Shown: positions 8,857-17,490 of the stretch, one piece after another
Layout of the letters: the number at the start of each line of letters is the position of its first letter
Position numbering within the stretch: position 1 is the first letter of the stretch
Origin: Embleya scabrispora DSM 41855
Lineage (GTDB): Bacteria > Actinomycetota > Actinomycetes > Streptomycetales > Streptomycetaceae
DNA: 64,000 nt
NCBI RefSeq assembly: GCF_000372745.1
Contig: NZ_KB889574.1
Span: 182,496 to 246,495, forward strand
Reading direction: 5' to 3'
Position numbers and translations under genes: made by a program
The notes under the pieces: generated by a model
Databases searched by the model: none
Told to the model about the DNA's origin: nothing
The model's input: only the letters and a program-made list of their open reading frames with translations

Positions 8857-10248
8857 TCAACTCCCGCTCTGTGCAGGCGCGGTCGCCGACTCCGCCGACT
8901 CCGCGGTCTTCGGGTTCGCCGGTGAGGCGGGCGGAGCCGAATTCGGCGGCACCGGCAAGGTGGTCCGGTTCGCCGGGTTCGGCGCGCCCGAGGCGCCGGC
9001 CGAGGGGGCCGTCGACGGTGCGCCCTGCGGCAGTTGCGTACCGGGCGGCGGCACCGCACCCGGATTCGCCGAGGGTTGCCTGCCCGGTCGCACCGGGATC
9101 GCAATCGTGAAGGGCGCCGTGCCCTCCTCGACGTGGCACTTGGCTCCGCCCGGCTCGACGACCAACCGGGGCTGCGGGAACGGCAGGCTCTCCCGATTGG
9201 GCACCAGGTTCAGCTCCGACCCCGCGGGCCCACACCGATAGTCGTGGTCGGCCCCGGCGAGCCCGAGTTGCTTGCCGTTCTGGTCGAAGAGCAGCACGTC
9301 CTTGAGCGGGCGACCCTGCGCGTCGAAGGGATAGATGTTCTGCAGTCGTTGCCCGTCCAGCGTGCCCAGCAGGGAGCCGGGGTCCAGCGGACTACCCTCC
9401 GGGGTGTGGAAGCTCGGCGGGTACTGCGACTGCGGGGCGTAGCTCACATGCTCCATCGAGCCCGCGTCCGGCTTCAGTTGCCCCGCGCCGAGCATCCCGA
9501 TGCCGGCCCCGATCACGAGCGCGTTGATCGGCACCGCCGCCCACACCAGTCGACGATCGCGCGCCGCACGCGGGCCCAGCCACAACGACCCGATCAGGGC
9601 CAGGACACCGGCGCCCACCGGCCACCACACGCCGCCCGCCACGACCCACGCCAGCACGGCCACGATCAGCGCCCGCGCCACCCACCACGCGCTTTGCAGA
9701 CCCATCAGGAAGCGCACCGGTTCGGCCCATCGGCCCGTGCGCAAGGACTCCCCGAGAGCCCTCGCGCGTCGGCCGACCGACAGCGCGGCGATCTCGGGCA
9801 GTCCCGGCTCACGGCCGCGCAACCACAGTGCGTTCAGTGCCTCGACAGCCAGGCCCAGCAGACACGGAAAGATCCACCACCGGTCCTGCCCGTCCTTCGC
9901 GGCACCGAGCCCGATGCCGGTCACGAACGCCGCCCCGAGCGTCACGAGCAGTCCCAGGCACAGGAGTTCGGCCCTGCCGAAGTTCGACAGGCGGCCCGGT
10001 CCGGTCCGCGTCAGCGGCGGATACCCGGCCGCCGCACGCAGTTCGGCGGCGTACTCGTGCGGGGTGCCCAGACGTGCGCGCAGCGACTCGGAGGTGACCG
10101 CGCCGTCGAGTTCGGCGACCACCTCGCTCAGGTTCACTTCGACGTCGTCCAGGATCTCCTCCGCCTCGGAGGCCGGGAGGTCGGCCAGAATGCGGGCCAC
10201 CTCGACGCGGTAGTCCGCCGCGACAGGGTGCAGTGCGGTGTCCTTCAT
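8857..10248 (-). CDS. HAAS-domain membrane protein paired with PadR
   Basis: 463 residues from the ATG at 10248, which overlaps the PadR stop as ATGA. The N-terminal 70 residues form the helical HAAS module (YRVEVARILADLPASEAEE and on) found next to PadR regulators. Several transmembrane segments follow between about residues 95 and 280, then a large polar extracytoplasmic region with two cysteines and a Pro/Ala/Ser-rich tail. Strict overlap with padR indicates translational coupling. It probably acts as a membrane sensor or effector under PadR control. Confidence 0.8.
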   Translation of the reverse strand: MKDTALHPVAADYRVEVARILADLPASEAEEILDDVEVNLSEVVAELDGAVTSESLRARLGTPHEYAAELRAAAGYPPLTRTGPGRLSNFGRAELLCLGLLVTLGAAFVTGIGLGAAKDGQDRWWIFPCLLGLAVEALNALWLRGREPGLPEIAALSVGRRARALGESLRTGRWAEPVRFLMGLQSAWWVARALIVAVLAWVVAGGVWWPVGAGVLALIGSLWLGPRAARDRRLVWAAVPINALVIGAGIGMLGAGQLKPDAGSMEHVSYAPQSQYPPSFHTPEGSPLDPGSLLGTLDGQRLQNIYPFDAQGRPLKDVLLFDQNGKQLGLAGADHDYRCGPAGSELNLVPNRESLPFPQPRLVVEPGGAKCHVEEGTAPFTIAIPVRPGRQPSANPGAVPPPGTQLPQGAPSTAPSAGASGAPNPANRTTLPVPPNSAPPASPANPKTAESAESATAPAQSGS

Positions 10249-10568
10249 CGGGTCTCCCCCACCAGTTCCGACATCGTCCGGGCGAACGAGTTCCACGTGT
10301 CGGTGGACTCCCGGAACCGCTCTCGGCCGGGCTCGTTCAAGGCGTAGTACTTGCGGTTCGGGCCTTCGTCGCTGGCCACCACGTAGGACGTGAGGAGCCC
10401 GGCGTTGTACAGCCGTCGCAGCGTGCCGTAGACGGACGCGTCACCGACGTCGTCGAGGCCGGCCTTGCGCAGTCTGCGCAGTACGTCGTAGCCGTAGCCG
10501 TCCTCCTCGCGCAGCACGGCAAGCACCGCGAGGTCCAGCACTCCCTTGAGCAACTGACTCGGATCCAT
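10245..10568 (-). CDS. PadR-family transcriptional regulator
   Basis: 107 residues starting MDPSQLLKGVLDLAVLAVL, the typical PadR winged-helix onset, with the recognition segment GDASVYGTLRRLYNAG and wing NRKYYALNEPGRE. It is the short (PadR-s1-like) form without a long C-terminal helix bundle. First gene of a two-gene operon with the HAAS membrane protein. A near-perfect palindrome 30 bases upstream of the start (10598-10616) suggests autorepression. Confidence 0.9.
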   Translation of the reverse strand: MDPSQLLKGVLDLAVLAVLREEDGYGYDVLRRLRKAGLDDVGDASVYGTLRRLYNAGLLTSYVVASDEGPNRKYYALNEPGRERFRESTDTWNSFARTMSELVGETR

Positions 10569-10597
10569 GACCCCTCCAGCTCTTGTGCGTTGCACGG

Positions 10598-10616
10598 TAC
10601 CACGCAATGCGTAGTA
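10598..10616. promoter_or_regulatory. Probable PadR operator
   Basis: A 19-base palindrome, TACCACGCAATGCGTAGTA, with one mismatched pair (positions 4 and 16). It lies 30 bases upstream of padR and 106 bases upstream of the divergent sigma factor gene, so a bound PadR dimer could repress its own operon and perhaps influence sigma expression. Confidence 0.65.
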
Positions 10617-10721
10617 GTGACGGAACCCACGGCCGAACGCGATATCGGCGCGGCCCGCACAGCGGATCGACCCCCGCGCGCGTTTGTAGAGGAGAAGGCT
10701 TTCGAACAAGGAGACGACCAG

Positions 10722-11246
10722 ATGCGGTTCGAGGACTTCGCGGCGGCCCGGCTGCCGGCCTTGCTGCGCTATGCCGCGCTGCTGTGCGGGGAACGGGAGT
10801 TGGCGCGGGACCTCGTCCAGGAAGCACTGACAAAGGCGCTCGTGCGCTGGAAACGCATCGGCTCCCTGGACCGGCCGGAAGCCTATGTCCGCGCGATGGT
10901 CACCAACGAGTTCCTGTCCCTGCGCCGACGCAAGGCCGTGCGCACGGTGGCCCTGACCCACCAGGAGATCAGCGGCCCGGACGCCCCCAGCGTGCCGGAC
11001 CACGCCGCCGCCGTCGGCGCCGGAGACGACCTGTGGCGGCGCCTGCTCGCCCTGCCTCGCCAACAACGCGCCGTGTTGGTCCTTCGCTATTACGAAGGAC
11101 TCACCGACGACGAGATCGCCGACACCCTGAAATGCCGACCCGGCACCGTCCGCGCCTACGCGTCCCGGGCCCTGGCCACCCTGCGCGTGGAACTGACCGT
11201 GGACGTGCCAAAAATCCCCTCGATGAGCCAAGGAGAGCCGGCGTGA
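10722..11246 (+). CDS. SigE-family ECF RNA polymerase sigma factor
   Basis: 174 residues. Start ATG at 10722 follows AAGGAG with eight-base spacing. Sigma region 2 (about 5-70: LPALLRYAALLCGERELARD and on) and region 4 (about 110-160: RAVLVLRYYEGLTDDEIADT) are both intact, placing it in the actinobacterial SigE-like ECF group. The downstream gene overlaps the stop codon (GTGA), the usual arrangement for a sigma factor and its membrane partner. Divergent from padR. Confidence 0.92.
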   Translation: MRFEDFAAARLPALLRYAALLCGERELARDLVQEALTKALVRWKRIGSLDRPEAYVRAMVTNEFLSLRRRKAVRTVALTHQEISGPDAPSVPDHAAAVGAGDDLWRRLLALPRQQRAVLVLRYYEGLTDDEIADTLKCRPGTVRAYASRALATLRVELTVDVPKIPSMSQGEPA

Positions 11247-12418
11247 CCGACGTTCGAGACCTCGAAGAGGCGTTCACCCGCCACGAGCAGCTCGCCCCCG
11301 CAGCCGACGGAATGATCGAGGCCGCGTACACCGGAGCCCGACGGGTACGCCGACGACGCCGGGTGGCGGCCGGACTGGGCATGGCCGCCGCGCTCACGAT
11401 CGGCGCCGCCGCGCCGAGCGGATTCGCGCTGCTGACCGACAACGAACCACAGCGCGTGACCGGCCCCGCCGCACCCACGGTGAAGCCGCCCGCGGTGTCC
11501 ATCGGCGTCGACGGGGCCGAGGGCCTGTTCGTCATGGAACGGGGCTTCTCGGGAAGCACCGCGTTGGCCACCATCCGCTCGGACGGCCTTCGGCCGGTCG
11601 ACGAGGCCCGAACTGTCGGCGACAAGGGCGGGGTCGTCGGCGTCTACGCGCCGGCCGACGTGGACGTGGCCGCGCTGGACGCCGGCGAGGCGATCACCGT
11701 GCAGGGGCATCCGGCCCGCCTCGTCGAGAACTACCTGATCGATCCGGCCTCGAACCACACCGGTCCGGAGAATGCCTCCGCCCTCAAGAAGGGCGAGGTC
11801 GACGCGAACGGAAACCTGGTGCCCGCCTCGCCCACGGACGTACGGGCGTCGGTGGTCGCCTGGCGGGAGGCCACCGGCTCCTGGGTGATCGTCTCCGGCC
11901 CCCGGCAGCGCACCGACCTGCTGCGCCTGGCCGAGGCGGTCCGGCTCGAACCGACCGGCACCACCACGCCCTACCGGCTCGGCTTCGTGCCGGACACCCT
12001 CCGGCTCGACTACGGCGGCTCGAACACCCGCACCCCGAACCAGGCGAACTCCGTGCTCGTCTTCGGCGCCGCCGCGCAACCCGTGCCGAAGCGGAGCTCA
12101 CTGCTGAGCCTGTCCGAACAGGGCGCGCTGCGCATCCAGGTCATGGCCGGGGACAGCGGTCACCTGGGCCTGGTCGAACGGTCCGGCGCGCCGCGGGTGA
12201 TCGCCGGACACGACACCTGGTACTTCACCCGGCCCGCTGCCGGACTGTTCATGCCCGAAGGAGGCGCAAGCATGGTCGCGAAGGTGAACGGCTGCGAAGT
12301 ACTGATCACCGTCACCGACACCGACGTGGTGCCCCATGCGGCACTCGAGCGCATGCTCGCGTCGATGACCTTCGGCAACTGCCGGGCCCCGGACACCTGG
12401 ACCACCCCGCTCCGCTGA
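11243..12418 (+). CDS. Membrane-anchored protein coupled to the SigE-like sigma factor
   Basis: 391 residues from the GTG at 11243, which overlaps the sigma stop. The cytoplasmic N-terminus (about 1-40) ends in RRVRRRRR and is followed by one transmembrane helix (about 41-63) and a 320-residue extracytoplasmic domain without a recognised fold. Type II topology and translational coupling fit a role as anti-sigma or sensor for the upstream sigma factor. No zinc-binding HxxxCxxC motif is seen in the N-terminus, so it is not a ZAS-type anti-sigma factor. Confidence 0.75.
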   Translation: MTDVRDLEEAFTRHEQLAPAADGMIEAAYTGARRVRRRRRVAAGLGMAAALTIGAAAPSGFALLTDNEPQRVTGPAAPTVKPPAVSIGVDGAEGLFVMERGFSGSTALATIRSDGLRPVDEARTVGDKGGVVGVYAPADVDVAALDAGEAITVQGHPARLVENYLIDPASNHTGPENASALKKGEVDANGNLVPASPTDVRASVVAWREATGSWVIVSGPRQRTDLLRLAEAVRLEPTGTTTPYRLGFVPDTLRLDYGGSNTRTPNQANSVLVFGAAAQPVPKRSSLLSLSEQGALRIQVMAGDSGHLGLVERSGAPRVIAGHDTWYFTRPAAGLFMPEGGASMVAKVNGCEVLITVTDTDVVPHAALERMLASMTFGNCRAPDTWTTPLR

Positions 12419-12433
12419 TCGCGCCGTTCGCCC

Positions 12434-12475
12434 GATGAGCCAAACTCCCAGAGAGATTATGGGAGTTCGGCTCGT
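12434..12475. terminator. Bidirectional terminator hairpin
   Basis: GAGCC plus AACTCCCA on the left pairs with TGGGAGTT plus GGCTC on the right (outer limits 12437-12473) around a nine-base AT-rich loop. It separates two convergent genes ending at 12418 and 12484. Confidence 0.8.
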
Positions 12476-12483
12476 CTTCGGAT

Positions 12484-13509
12484 TCAGCCCGCAGCCGCCG
12501 CGTAGGCGTCCAACTCCGCCACATACCCGTCCCGCACATCCTCCGGCAACCACGCGATCGCGAACGCGTTGTACTCGAAGCGGGCCACCTCGGCCCGACT
12601 CAGGCCCAGGACCTCCTGGGTGCGTTCGAGGTTCTCCAGCACGTACGCGTCCATGTACGCCGGGTCGTCCGAGTTGATGGTGACCAGGATGCCCTCGTCC
12701 AGCATCCGCCGGATCTCCTGCTCCTTGATCCCGTCCACCACAAAGGAGTTGGAGACCGGACACACGGTCAGACCGAGACCGCGCTCCTTGATCGCCGCGA
12801 CCAGCCCGGGATCCTCCAACGCGTTGGAGCCGTGGTCGATCCGGTCCACGCCGATGTCCTCGATCGCCTGGCGGATGTGCTCGACGCTGTTCTCCTGGTC
12901 GACGTCGCAGTGCATGGTGAGTCGGAAGCCCTCGGCCCGCGCCCGTGCGTACACGGCGGCGAACTTGACCGGCGGGTTTCCGCGCTCGTCCGAGTCGAGC
13001 CCGATCCCCACGATCCACTCCCGGTACGCCAGCGACTGCACCAGCGTGGCCATCGCGTACTCGGCCTGGAAGTCACGCAGGAAGCACATGATCAACCGGG
13101 CCCGGATGCCCAGTTCGCGCCGGGCGTCCCCGATCGCCCGGGTGAGCCCGCGCACCACCACGTCGAACGGCACGCCGCGACCGGTGTGCGCCTGCGGATC
13201 GAAGAACATCTCCACGTAACGCACGTTCTGCGCGGCGGCCTTGCGCAGATACGCCATGGCCAGGTCGTAGAAGTCCGGCTCGTGCACCAGCACCCGCATG
13301 CCCTCGTAGTAGATCGTGAGGAAGGAGGCAAGGCTGTCGAACCGATACGAGGCACGCATCTCCTCGACCGAGGAGTACGGCAGCTCGATCCCGTTGCGCT
13401 CGGCCAGCGCGAACTTCAACTCGGGCTCCAGCGTGCCCTCGATGTGCAGATGCAGCTCGCACTTGGGCAGTCCGGCGATGAAGTCGCGCATGTCGCGGGC
13501 GTCTCGCAT
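12484..13509 (-). CDS. Adenosine/adenine deaminase
   Basis: 341 residues, full length. The metal-binding HLH (His20, His22) lies in ELHLHIEGTLEPE, followed by MHCDVD, IDHGSNALEDP and INSDDPAYM, the deaminase signature blocks. The HIEGTLEPE and DHGSNAL variants resemble adenine deaminases of this superfamily as much as adenosine deaminase, so the exact purine is uncertain. The start follows GGAGG. It hydrolyses the purine 6-amino group for salvage. Its position beside menaquinone genes is notable because the futalosine route also needs an adenine deamination step, but the amidohydrolase at 16223-17467 is the better candidate for that. Confidence 0.9.
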   Translation of the reverse strand: MRDARDMRDFIAGLPKCELHLHIEGTLEPELKFALAERNGIELPYSSVEEMRASYRFDSLASFLTIYYEGMRVLVHEPDFYDLAMAYLRKAAAQNVRYVEMFFDPQAHTGRGVPFDVVVRGLTRAIGDARRELGIRARLIMCFLRDFQAEYAMATLVQSLAYREWIVGIGLDSDERGNPPVKFAAVYARARAEGFRLTMHCDVDQENSVEHIRQAIEDIGVDRIDHGSNALEDPGLVAAIKERGLGLTVCPVSNSFVVDGIKEQEIRRMLDEGILVTINSDDPAYMDAYVLENLERTQEVLGLSRAEVARFEYNAFAIAWLPEDVRDGYVAELDAYAAAAG

Positions 13510-13588
13510 GGGAGCAGTCCTCCGAAGTCGTAGTGATGGTGCGCCGCCGAGCCAAGCACACCACCACTACGCCCGCACTACGCGCGCA

Positions 13589-14899
13589 TCACGCCGCCGG
13601 TGCGATCCGCACCATGCCGTTGATGATCCGGTCCATCGCGTCGCCGCCGCGCGGGTCGGTCAGGTTGGCCAGCATCTTGAGCACGAACCGCATCAGCATC
13701 GGGTGCGGCAGGCCGTGCTTGGTGGCGAAGTTCATCACCCGCGGGTCGCCGATCAGCTTCACGAACACCCGACCCAGCGTGTAGTAGCCGCCGTAGGTCT
13801 GCTTGAGGATGCGCGGGTAGTCGTGCAGCGCGCGCTCGCGGCCCTCGGGCGTGAGCCGGGCCACCGCCTGGGTGATCACCTGGGCCGCGATCTCGCCGGA
13901 CTCCATCGCATAGGCGATGCCCTCGCCGTTGAACGGGTTGACCATCCCGCCCGCGTCGCCGACCAGCAACAGGCCCTTGGTGTAGTGCGGTTGGCGGTTG
14001 AAGCCCATCGGGAGCGCGGCACCCCGGATCGGGCCCTCCTGATTCTCGTCGGTGTAGCCCCACTCCTCGGGCATCCCCGCGACCCAGCCCTTGAGCAGGT
14101 CGCGATAGTCGATGTCCTTGAACGCGGAGGAGGTGTTCAGCAGGCCCAGGCCCACGTTCGAGGTGCCGTCGCCCATGCCGAACACCCAGCCGTAGCCGGG
14201 CAGCAGCTTCTCCCGGCCCTCACGCCGGTCCCACAGCTCCAGCCACGACTCGAGGTAGTCGTCGTCGCTGCGCGGGGACTTGAAGTAGGTGCGCACCGCG
14301 ACGCCCATCGGGCGGTCCTCGCGGCGGTGCAGGCCCATCGCGAGCGAGAGCCGGGTCGAGTTGCCGTCCGCGGCGACCACGATCGGCGCGCGGAAGACGG
14401 TCTCCTCCTTGGAGCCGTTCATCCGCACGCTGACGCCGACGATCCGGCCGGTCCGGTCGTCCAGGATCGGGCCGGTGACGTTGGCGCGCTCGTACAGCTT
14501 GGCGCCGGCGGAGGCCGCCTGGCGGGCCAGGATCTCGTCGAAGTCGGCCCGCTTGCGGACCAGGCCGTGCGCGGGGTAGCTGGCCAGGTCGGGCCAGTCC
14601 AGCTCCAGACGCATGCCGCCGCCGAGGATGCGCAGCCCCTTGTTCGGCAGCCAGCCGGCCTCGACCGAGGTGTCCACGCCCATCGCGATCAGCTGCTTGG
14701 TGGCGCGCGGGGTGAGCCCGTCGCCACAGACCTTCTCCCGGGGGAACTCGGTCTTCTCCAGCAGGATCACGCTGACACCGGACTTGGCCAGGTGATACGC
14801 CGTGGTCGATCCGGCCGGACCGGCCCCGACCACGATGACGTCGGCCTCATGCGTCGAGTCGGCGCGCTTGGTGGTTGTGACGGGCGCTGCGTCGGTCAC
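13589..14899 (-). CDS. Geranylgeranyl reductase-family flavoprotein, probable menaquinone side-chain reductase
   Basis: 436 residues. FAD-binding GAGPAG at 25-30, CGDGLTPRA for the flavin/isoprenoid site, and GDAGGMVNPFNGEGIAYAM near the C-terminal half are all characteristic. Family members reduce double bonds in polyprenyl chains; mycobacterial MenJ partly saturates menaquinone. It lies 152 bases downstream of menG on the same strand, so a role in finishing menaquinone is likely. Confidence 0.88.
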   Translation of the reverse strand: MTDAAPVTTTKRADSTHEADVIVVGAGPAGSTTAYHLAKSGVSVILLEKTEFPREKVCGDGLTPRATKQLIAMGVDTSVEAGWLPNKGLRILGGGMRLELDWPDLASYPAHGLVRKRADFDEILARQAASAGAKLYERANVTGPILDDRTGRIVGVSVRMNGSKEETVFRAPIVVAADGNSTRLSLAMGLHRREDRPMGVAVRTYFKSPRSDDDYLESWLELWDRREGREKLLPGYGWVFGMGDGTSNVGLGLLNTSSAFKDIDYRDLLKGWVAGMPEEWGYTDENQEGPIRGAALPMGFNRQPHYTKGLLLVGDAGGMVNPFNGEGIAYAMESGEIAAQVITQAVARLTPEGRERALHDYPRILKQTYGGYYTLGRVFVKLIGDPRVMNFATKHGLPHPMLMRFVLKMLANLTDPRGGDAMDRIINGMVRIAPAA

Positions 14900-15051
14900 G
14901 GACGACTCCCCTGGAAGTCTCTGCGGCAGTACCGAAACCGGGACGGTTCCGGCCGGACAAGTCTATGAGGAGCGGGCGGGCGGCGGCCTGTGGCCACCGG
15001 TGCCGGCACGGCGCCGGAGCCGCGGCCGGGTGCCGACCGGCCCGTCGTGGG

Positions 15052-15750
15052 TCACCGGGACGGTCGGAAGCCCCGGTGCAGTGCGACGACTCCGCCGGTG
15101 AGGTTGCGCCAGGCCGGGTGTTCCCAGCCCGCCTTGCCCACCAGCGCCGCCAGACCCGCCTGGTCCGGCCACGCGCGGATCGACTCGGCCAGGTAGACGT
15201 ACGCGTCCGGGTTGCTGCTGACCGCGGTGGCCACCGGCGGCAGCGCGCGCATCAGATACTCCACGTACACGGTCTCGAACGGGCGCCAGGTGGGCCGGCT
15301 GAACTCGCAGACGACCAGTCGCCCGCCCGGCCGGGTCACCCGCAACATCTCGCGCAGCGCGCCCTCGGTGTCGCTGACGTTGCGCAGGCCGAACGAGATG
15401 GTCACCGCGTCGAACGTGGCGTCCTTGAACGGAAGCCTGGTCGCGTCGCCCGCGGTGAAGGGCAGTTCGGGGTGCCTGCGCTTGCCCTCGCGCAGCATGC
15501 CCACGGAGAAGTCGCACGGCACCACCTCCGCGCCCGCGTCCCGGAAGGGCAACGAGGAGGTCCCGGTGCCGGCCGCGAGGTCGAGCACACGCTCTCCCGG
15601 ACGGGCGTCCACGGCACGCGCGACGGCCTTGCGCCAGGACCGGTCCTGGCCCATCGACAGCACGGTGTTGGTCAGGTCGTAGCGCGCCGCGACCGCGTCG
15701 AACATCGACGCGACTTCACGCGGTTGCTTGTCCAGGGAGGCTCGGGTCAC
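15052..15750 (-). CDS. menG: Demethylmenaquinone methyltransferase
   Basis: 232 residues from the GTG at 15750 ([20 protein letters not shown]). SAM-binding motif I is [12 protein letters not shown] (55-66); later blocks [20 protein letters not shown] and [20 protein letters not shown] are diagnostic of MenG/UbiE. It C-methylates demethylmenaquinone in the last step of menaquinone synthesis. The upstream in-frame extension is Ala/Arg-rich, lacks a ribosome binding site and is not used. Confidence 0.93.
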   Translation of the reverse strand: MTRASLDKQPREVASMFDAVAARYDLTNTVLSMGQDRSWRKAVARAVDARPGERVLDLAAGTGTSSLPFRDAGAEVVPCDFSVGMLREGKRRHPELPFTAGDATRLPFKDATFDAVTISFGLRNVSDTEGALREMLRVTRPGGRLVVCEFSRPTWRPFETVYVEYLMRALPPVATAVSSNPDAYVYLAESIRAWPDQAGLAALVGKAGWEHPAWRNLTGGVVALHRGFRPSR

Positions 15751-15865
15751 CGGGCCATCATCTCGCGCCCGGGCCCGCCCTCGGGCCCTGGGGGCACGCA
15801 ACGCACCGGGCGGGTCGCGTAACGCACGCGACCCGCCCGGTATCCGCCGGGTCGGCGCCGTGCGG

Positions 15866-16039
15866 TCACCGACGCCCGACGCCGCCGCCGACGCCACGCT
15901 TGTCGGCTCCGACACCGCCGCCGACGCGGCCGATGCGAGCGCCGATGCCCACGCCGTCGCCACCGCCGCCGGTGCGACGGCCCCGACGACGCGGCGTCAC
16001 GGCATGGACGATGGAACGCATGCGGGTGGCGACGGACAT
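15866..16039 (-). CDS. Small Gly/Arg-rich protein with strong ribosome binding site
   Basis: 57 residues from the ATG at 16039, preceded by GAGGAGG at good spacing, one of the best Shine-Dalgarno sequences in the window. The N-terminus [20 protein letters not shown] is basic and partly amphipathic; the rest is a run of GVG and GGG units. It lies between the amidohydrolase and menG genes in the same orientation. No family recognised. The low-complexity tail could be a GC artefact, but the ribosome binding site argues for translation. Confidence 0.5.
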   Translation of the reverse strand: MSVATRMRSIVHAVTPRRRGRRTGGGGDGVGIGARIGRVGGGVGADKRGVGGGVGRR

Positions 16040-16222
16040 GGTGTGCCTCCTCATCCCGAGCGGGCAGGGCCCGGGTCGGAAAAGTGCCTTGGGGGGAACC
16101 GTGTCGTTCCGACCGGGCGCCTGCCCGGGCTCCGCGCGGCCATGCGTGCTCGTGCGGAACCGATCGTGCGCCGCCCGGCACCACCCCCGTGCGCCACCGG
16201 CGTCACTGCTTCGGGCCCGCCG

Positions 16223-17467
16223 TCACCGCCGATGCACGAGCCGCCCGCCGAGCACGGTGGCCACGCACGACCCGGTGCCGTGCGCGAGCAGCGCCGCGTA
16301 CGGGTCGCCCTGCGTCGGCACGTCGAACACCGCGAGGTCGGCGAGGCCGCCCGGGCGCAGGGCGCCCGCGCCGTCGAGGCCGCCCATCGCCGCCGCACCG
16401 CCGACCGTGACCGCCTCGACCAGGCGCCGGTCCAGGTCGTCGGCGCGGTAGCCCTGACGGATCGCCAGTTCGCGGACCGCCGCCGCCTCTTCCCACATGT
16501 CCAGGGACGGCGAGGAGGCGAGCGAGTCGGTACCCAGCGCGAGCGGCGCACCCTCGGCCAGGTAGTCGGCGACCGGCGGCTCCCCCGCCGCCAGGATCGC
16601 GTTCGAGCGCACGCACAGCGCGACCGCCGTGCCCTGCTCGCGCAGCAGCGCACGATCCTCGGCGGCCAGGTGCACGCCGTGCGCGACGTGCACGTCGGGG
16701 CCCAGCCCGTCGAACCCGGCCAGGTAGGCCGCCGGGCCGCCGCCGCTGCCGCCGTCGAGCAGTTCCAGGGCCATCCCCACGGCCCGGTTCAACTCGGCGA
16801 ACCGGCCGGTGCCGTGCCGGATGAACTCGGCCTCGTGCGCGGTCTCCGCCAGGTGCGGGTGCAGCCGCAGCCCGCGCTCGCGCGCGATCGCCACGCACTC
16901 CTCGAACACCGCCGTGCCGACCGTGAACGGGGTGTGCGGCGACACGCCCAACGCACGCCCGCCGCTCGCCCCGTCCAGCGTGTCCAGGAAGGCCGCCCGC
17001 CGCCCGCCCGCCCACATCGCGTCGTCCGCGATCACCTCGACGTAGCTGATCCCGCGCAGCCCCGACCGGCCCACCGGCACGAGCACGCACGGGTCGGTGA
17101 CCACGTCCGCCGCCGCCGTGGTCCCCGACCGCAACATGTGGTGCACCCCGCGGCGCGCGCTCTCCTGCCACATCACCTCGGAGAAGTCGGCCCGCCGCGC
17201 GGTCAACGTGCGAATCCACTCCGGGAAGGCCAGCCCGGACAGCGCGAGATCGCCGAAGTCGGTGTACTGCAGATGTGCGTGCGCGTTCACCAGCCCCGGC
17301 ATCAGCACCCCGCGCCAGACCCGCTCCCGCGCCCCGGCCGAGTGCACCTCGCTCCGCGAGCCCACCGCGACGATCCGACCGTCCTCCACGAGCACGGCCC
17401 CGTCACGAATGGGCTCCGCCCCGACCATGGACAGCACAACGGGCGCAACATGCAGGGTCGACGACAT
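16223..17467 (-). CDS. mqnX: Amidohydrolase, probable aminofutalosine deaminase
   Basis: 414 residues from the ATG at 17467. HAH (His63, His65) in LVNAHAHLQYT, HPHLAET, VAHGVHL and LGTDSLAS supply the metal site of the TrzN/AtzA-type amidohydrolases. It starts 23 bases after the mqnC stop, so it is in one operon with mqnC. In actinomycetes that make menaquinone through futalosine, an amidohydrolase in this context deaminates 6-amino-6-deoxyfutalosine. That assignment is inferred from context; the sequence alone only shows an aminohydrolase. Confidence 0.78.
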   Translation of the reverse strand: MSSTLHVAPVVLSMVGAEPIRDGAVLVEDGRIVAVGSRSEVHSAGARERVWRGVLMPGLVNAHAHLQYTDFGDLALSGLAFPEWIRTLTARRADFSEVMWQESARRGVHHMLRSGTTAAADVVTDPCVLVPVGRSGLRGISYVEVIADDAMWAGGRRAAFLDTLDGASGGRALGVSPHTPFTVGTAVFEECVAIARERGLRLHPHLAETAHEAEFIRHGTGRFAELNRAVGMALELLDGGSGGGPAAYLAGFDGLGPDVHVAHGVHLAAEDRALLREQGTAVALCVRSNAILAAGEPPVADYLAEGAPLALGTDSLASSPSLDMWEEAAAVRELAIRQGYRADDLDRRLVEAVTVGGAAAMGGLDGAGALRPGGLADLAVFDVPTQGDPYAALLAHGTGSCVATVLGGRLVHRR

Positions 17468-17490
17468 GCGCCCATCATCCCAAGCCGGTC

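Noticed and set aside
13316..14968. Long open frame opposite the prenyl reductase gene
   Set aside because: Such frames arise from the GC-rich third positions of the real gene; the product is Arg/His-rich with no family and no ribosome binding site.
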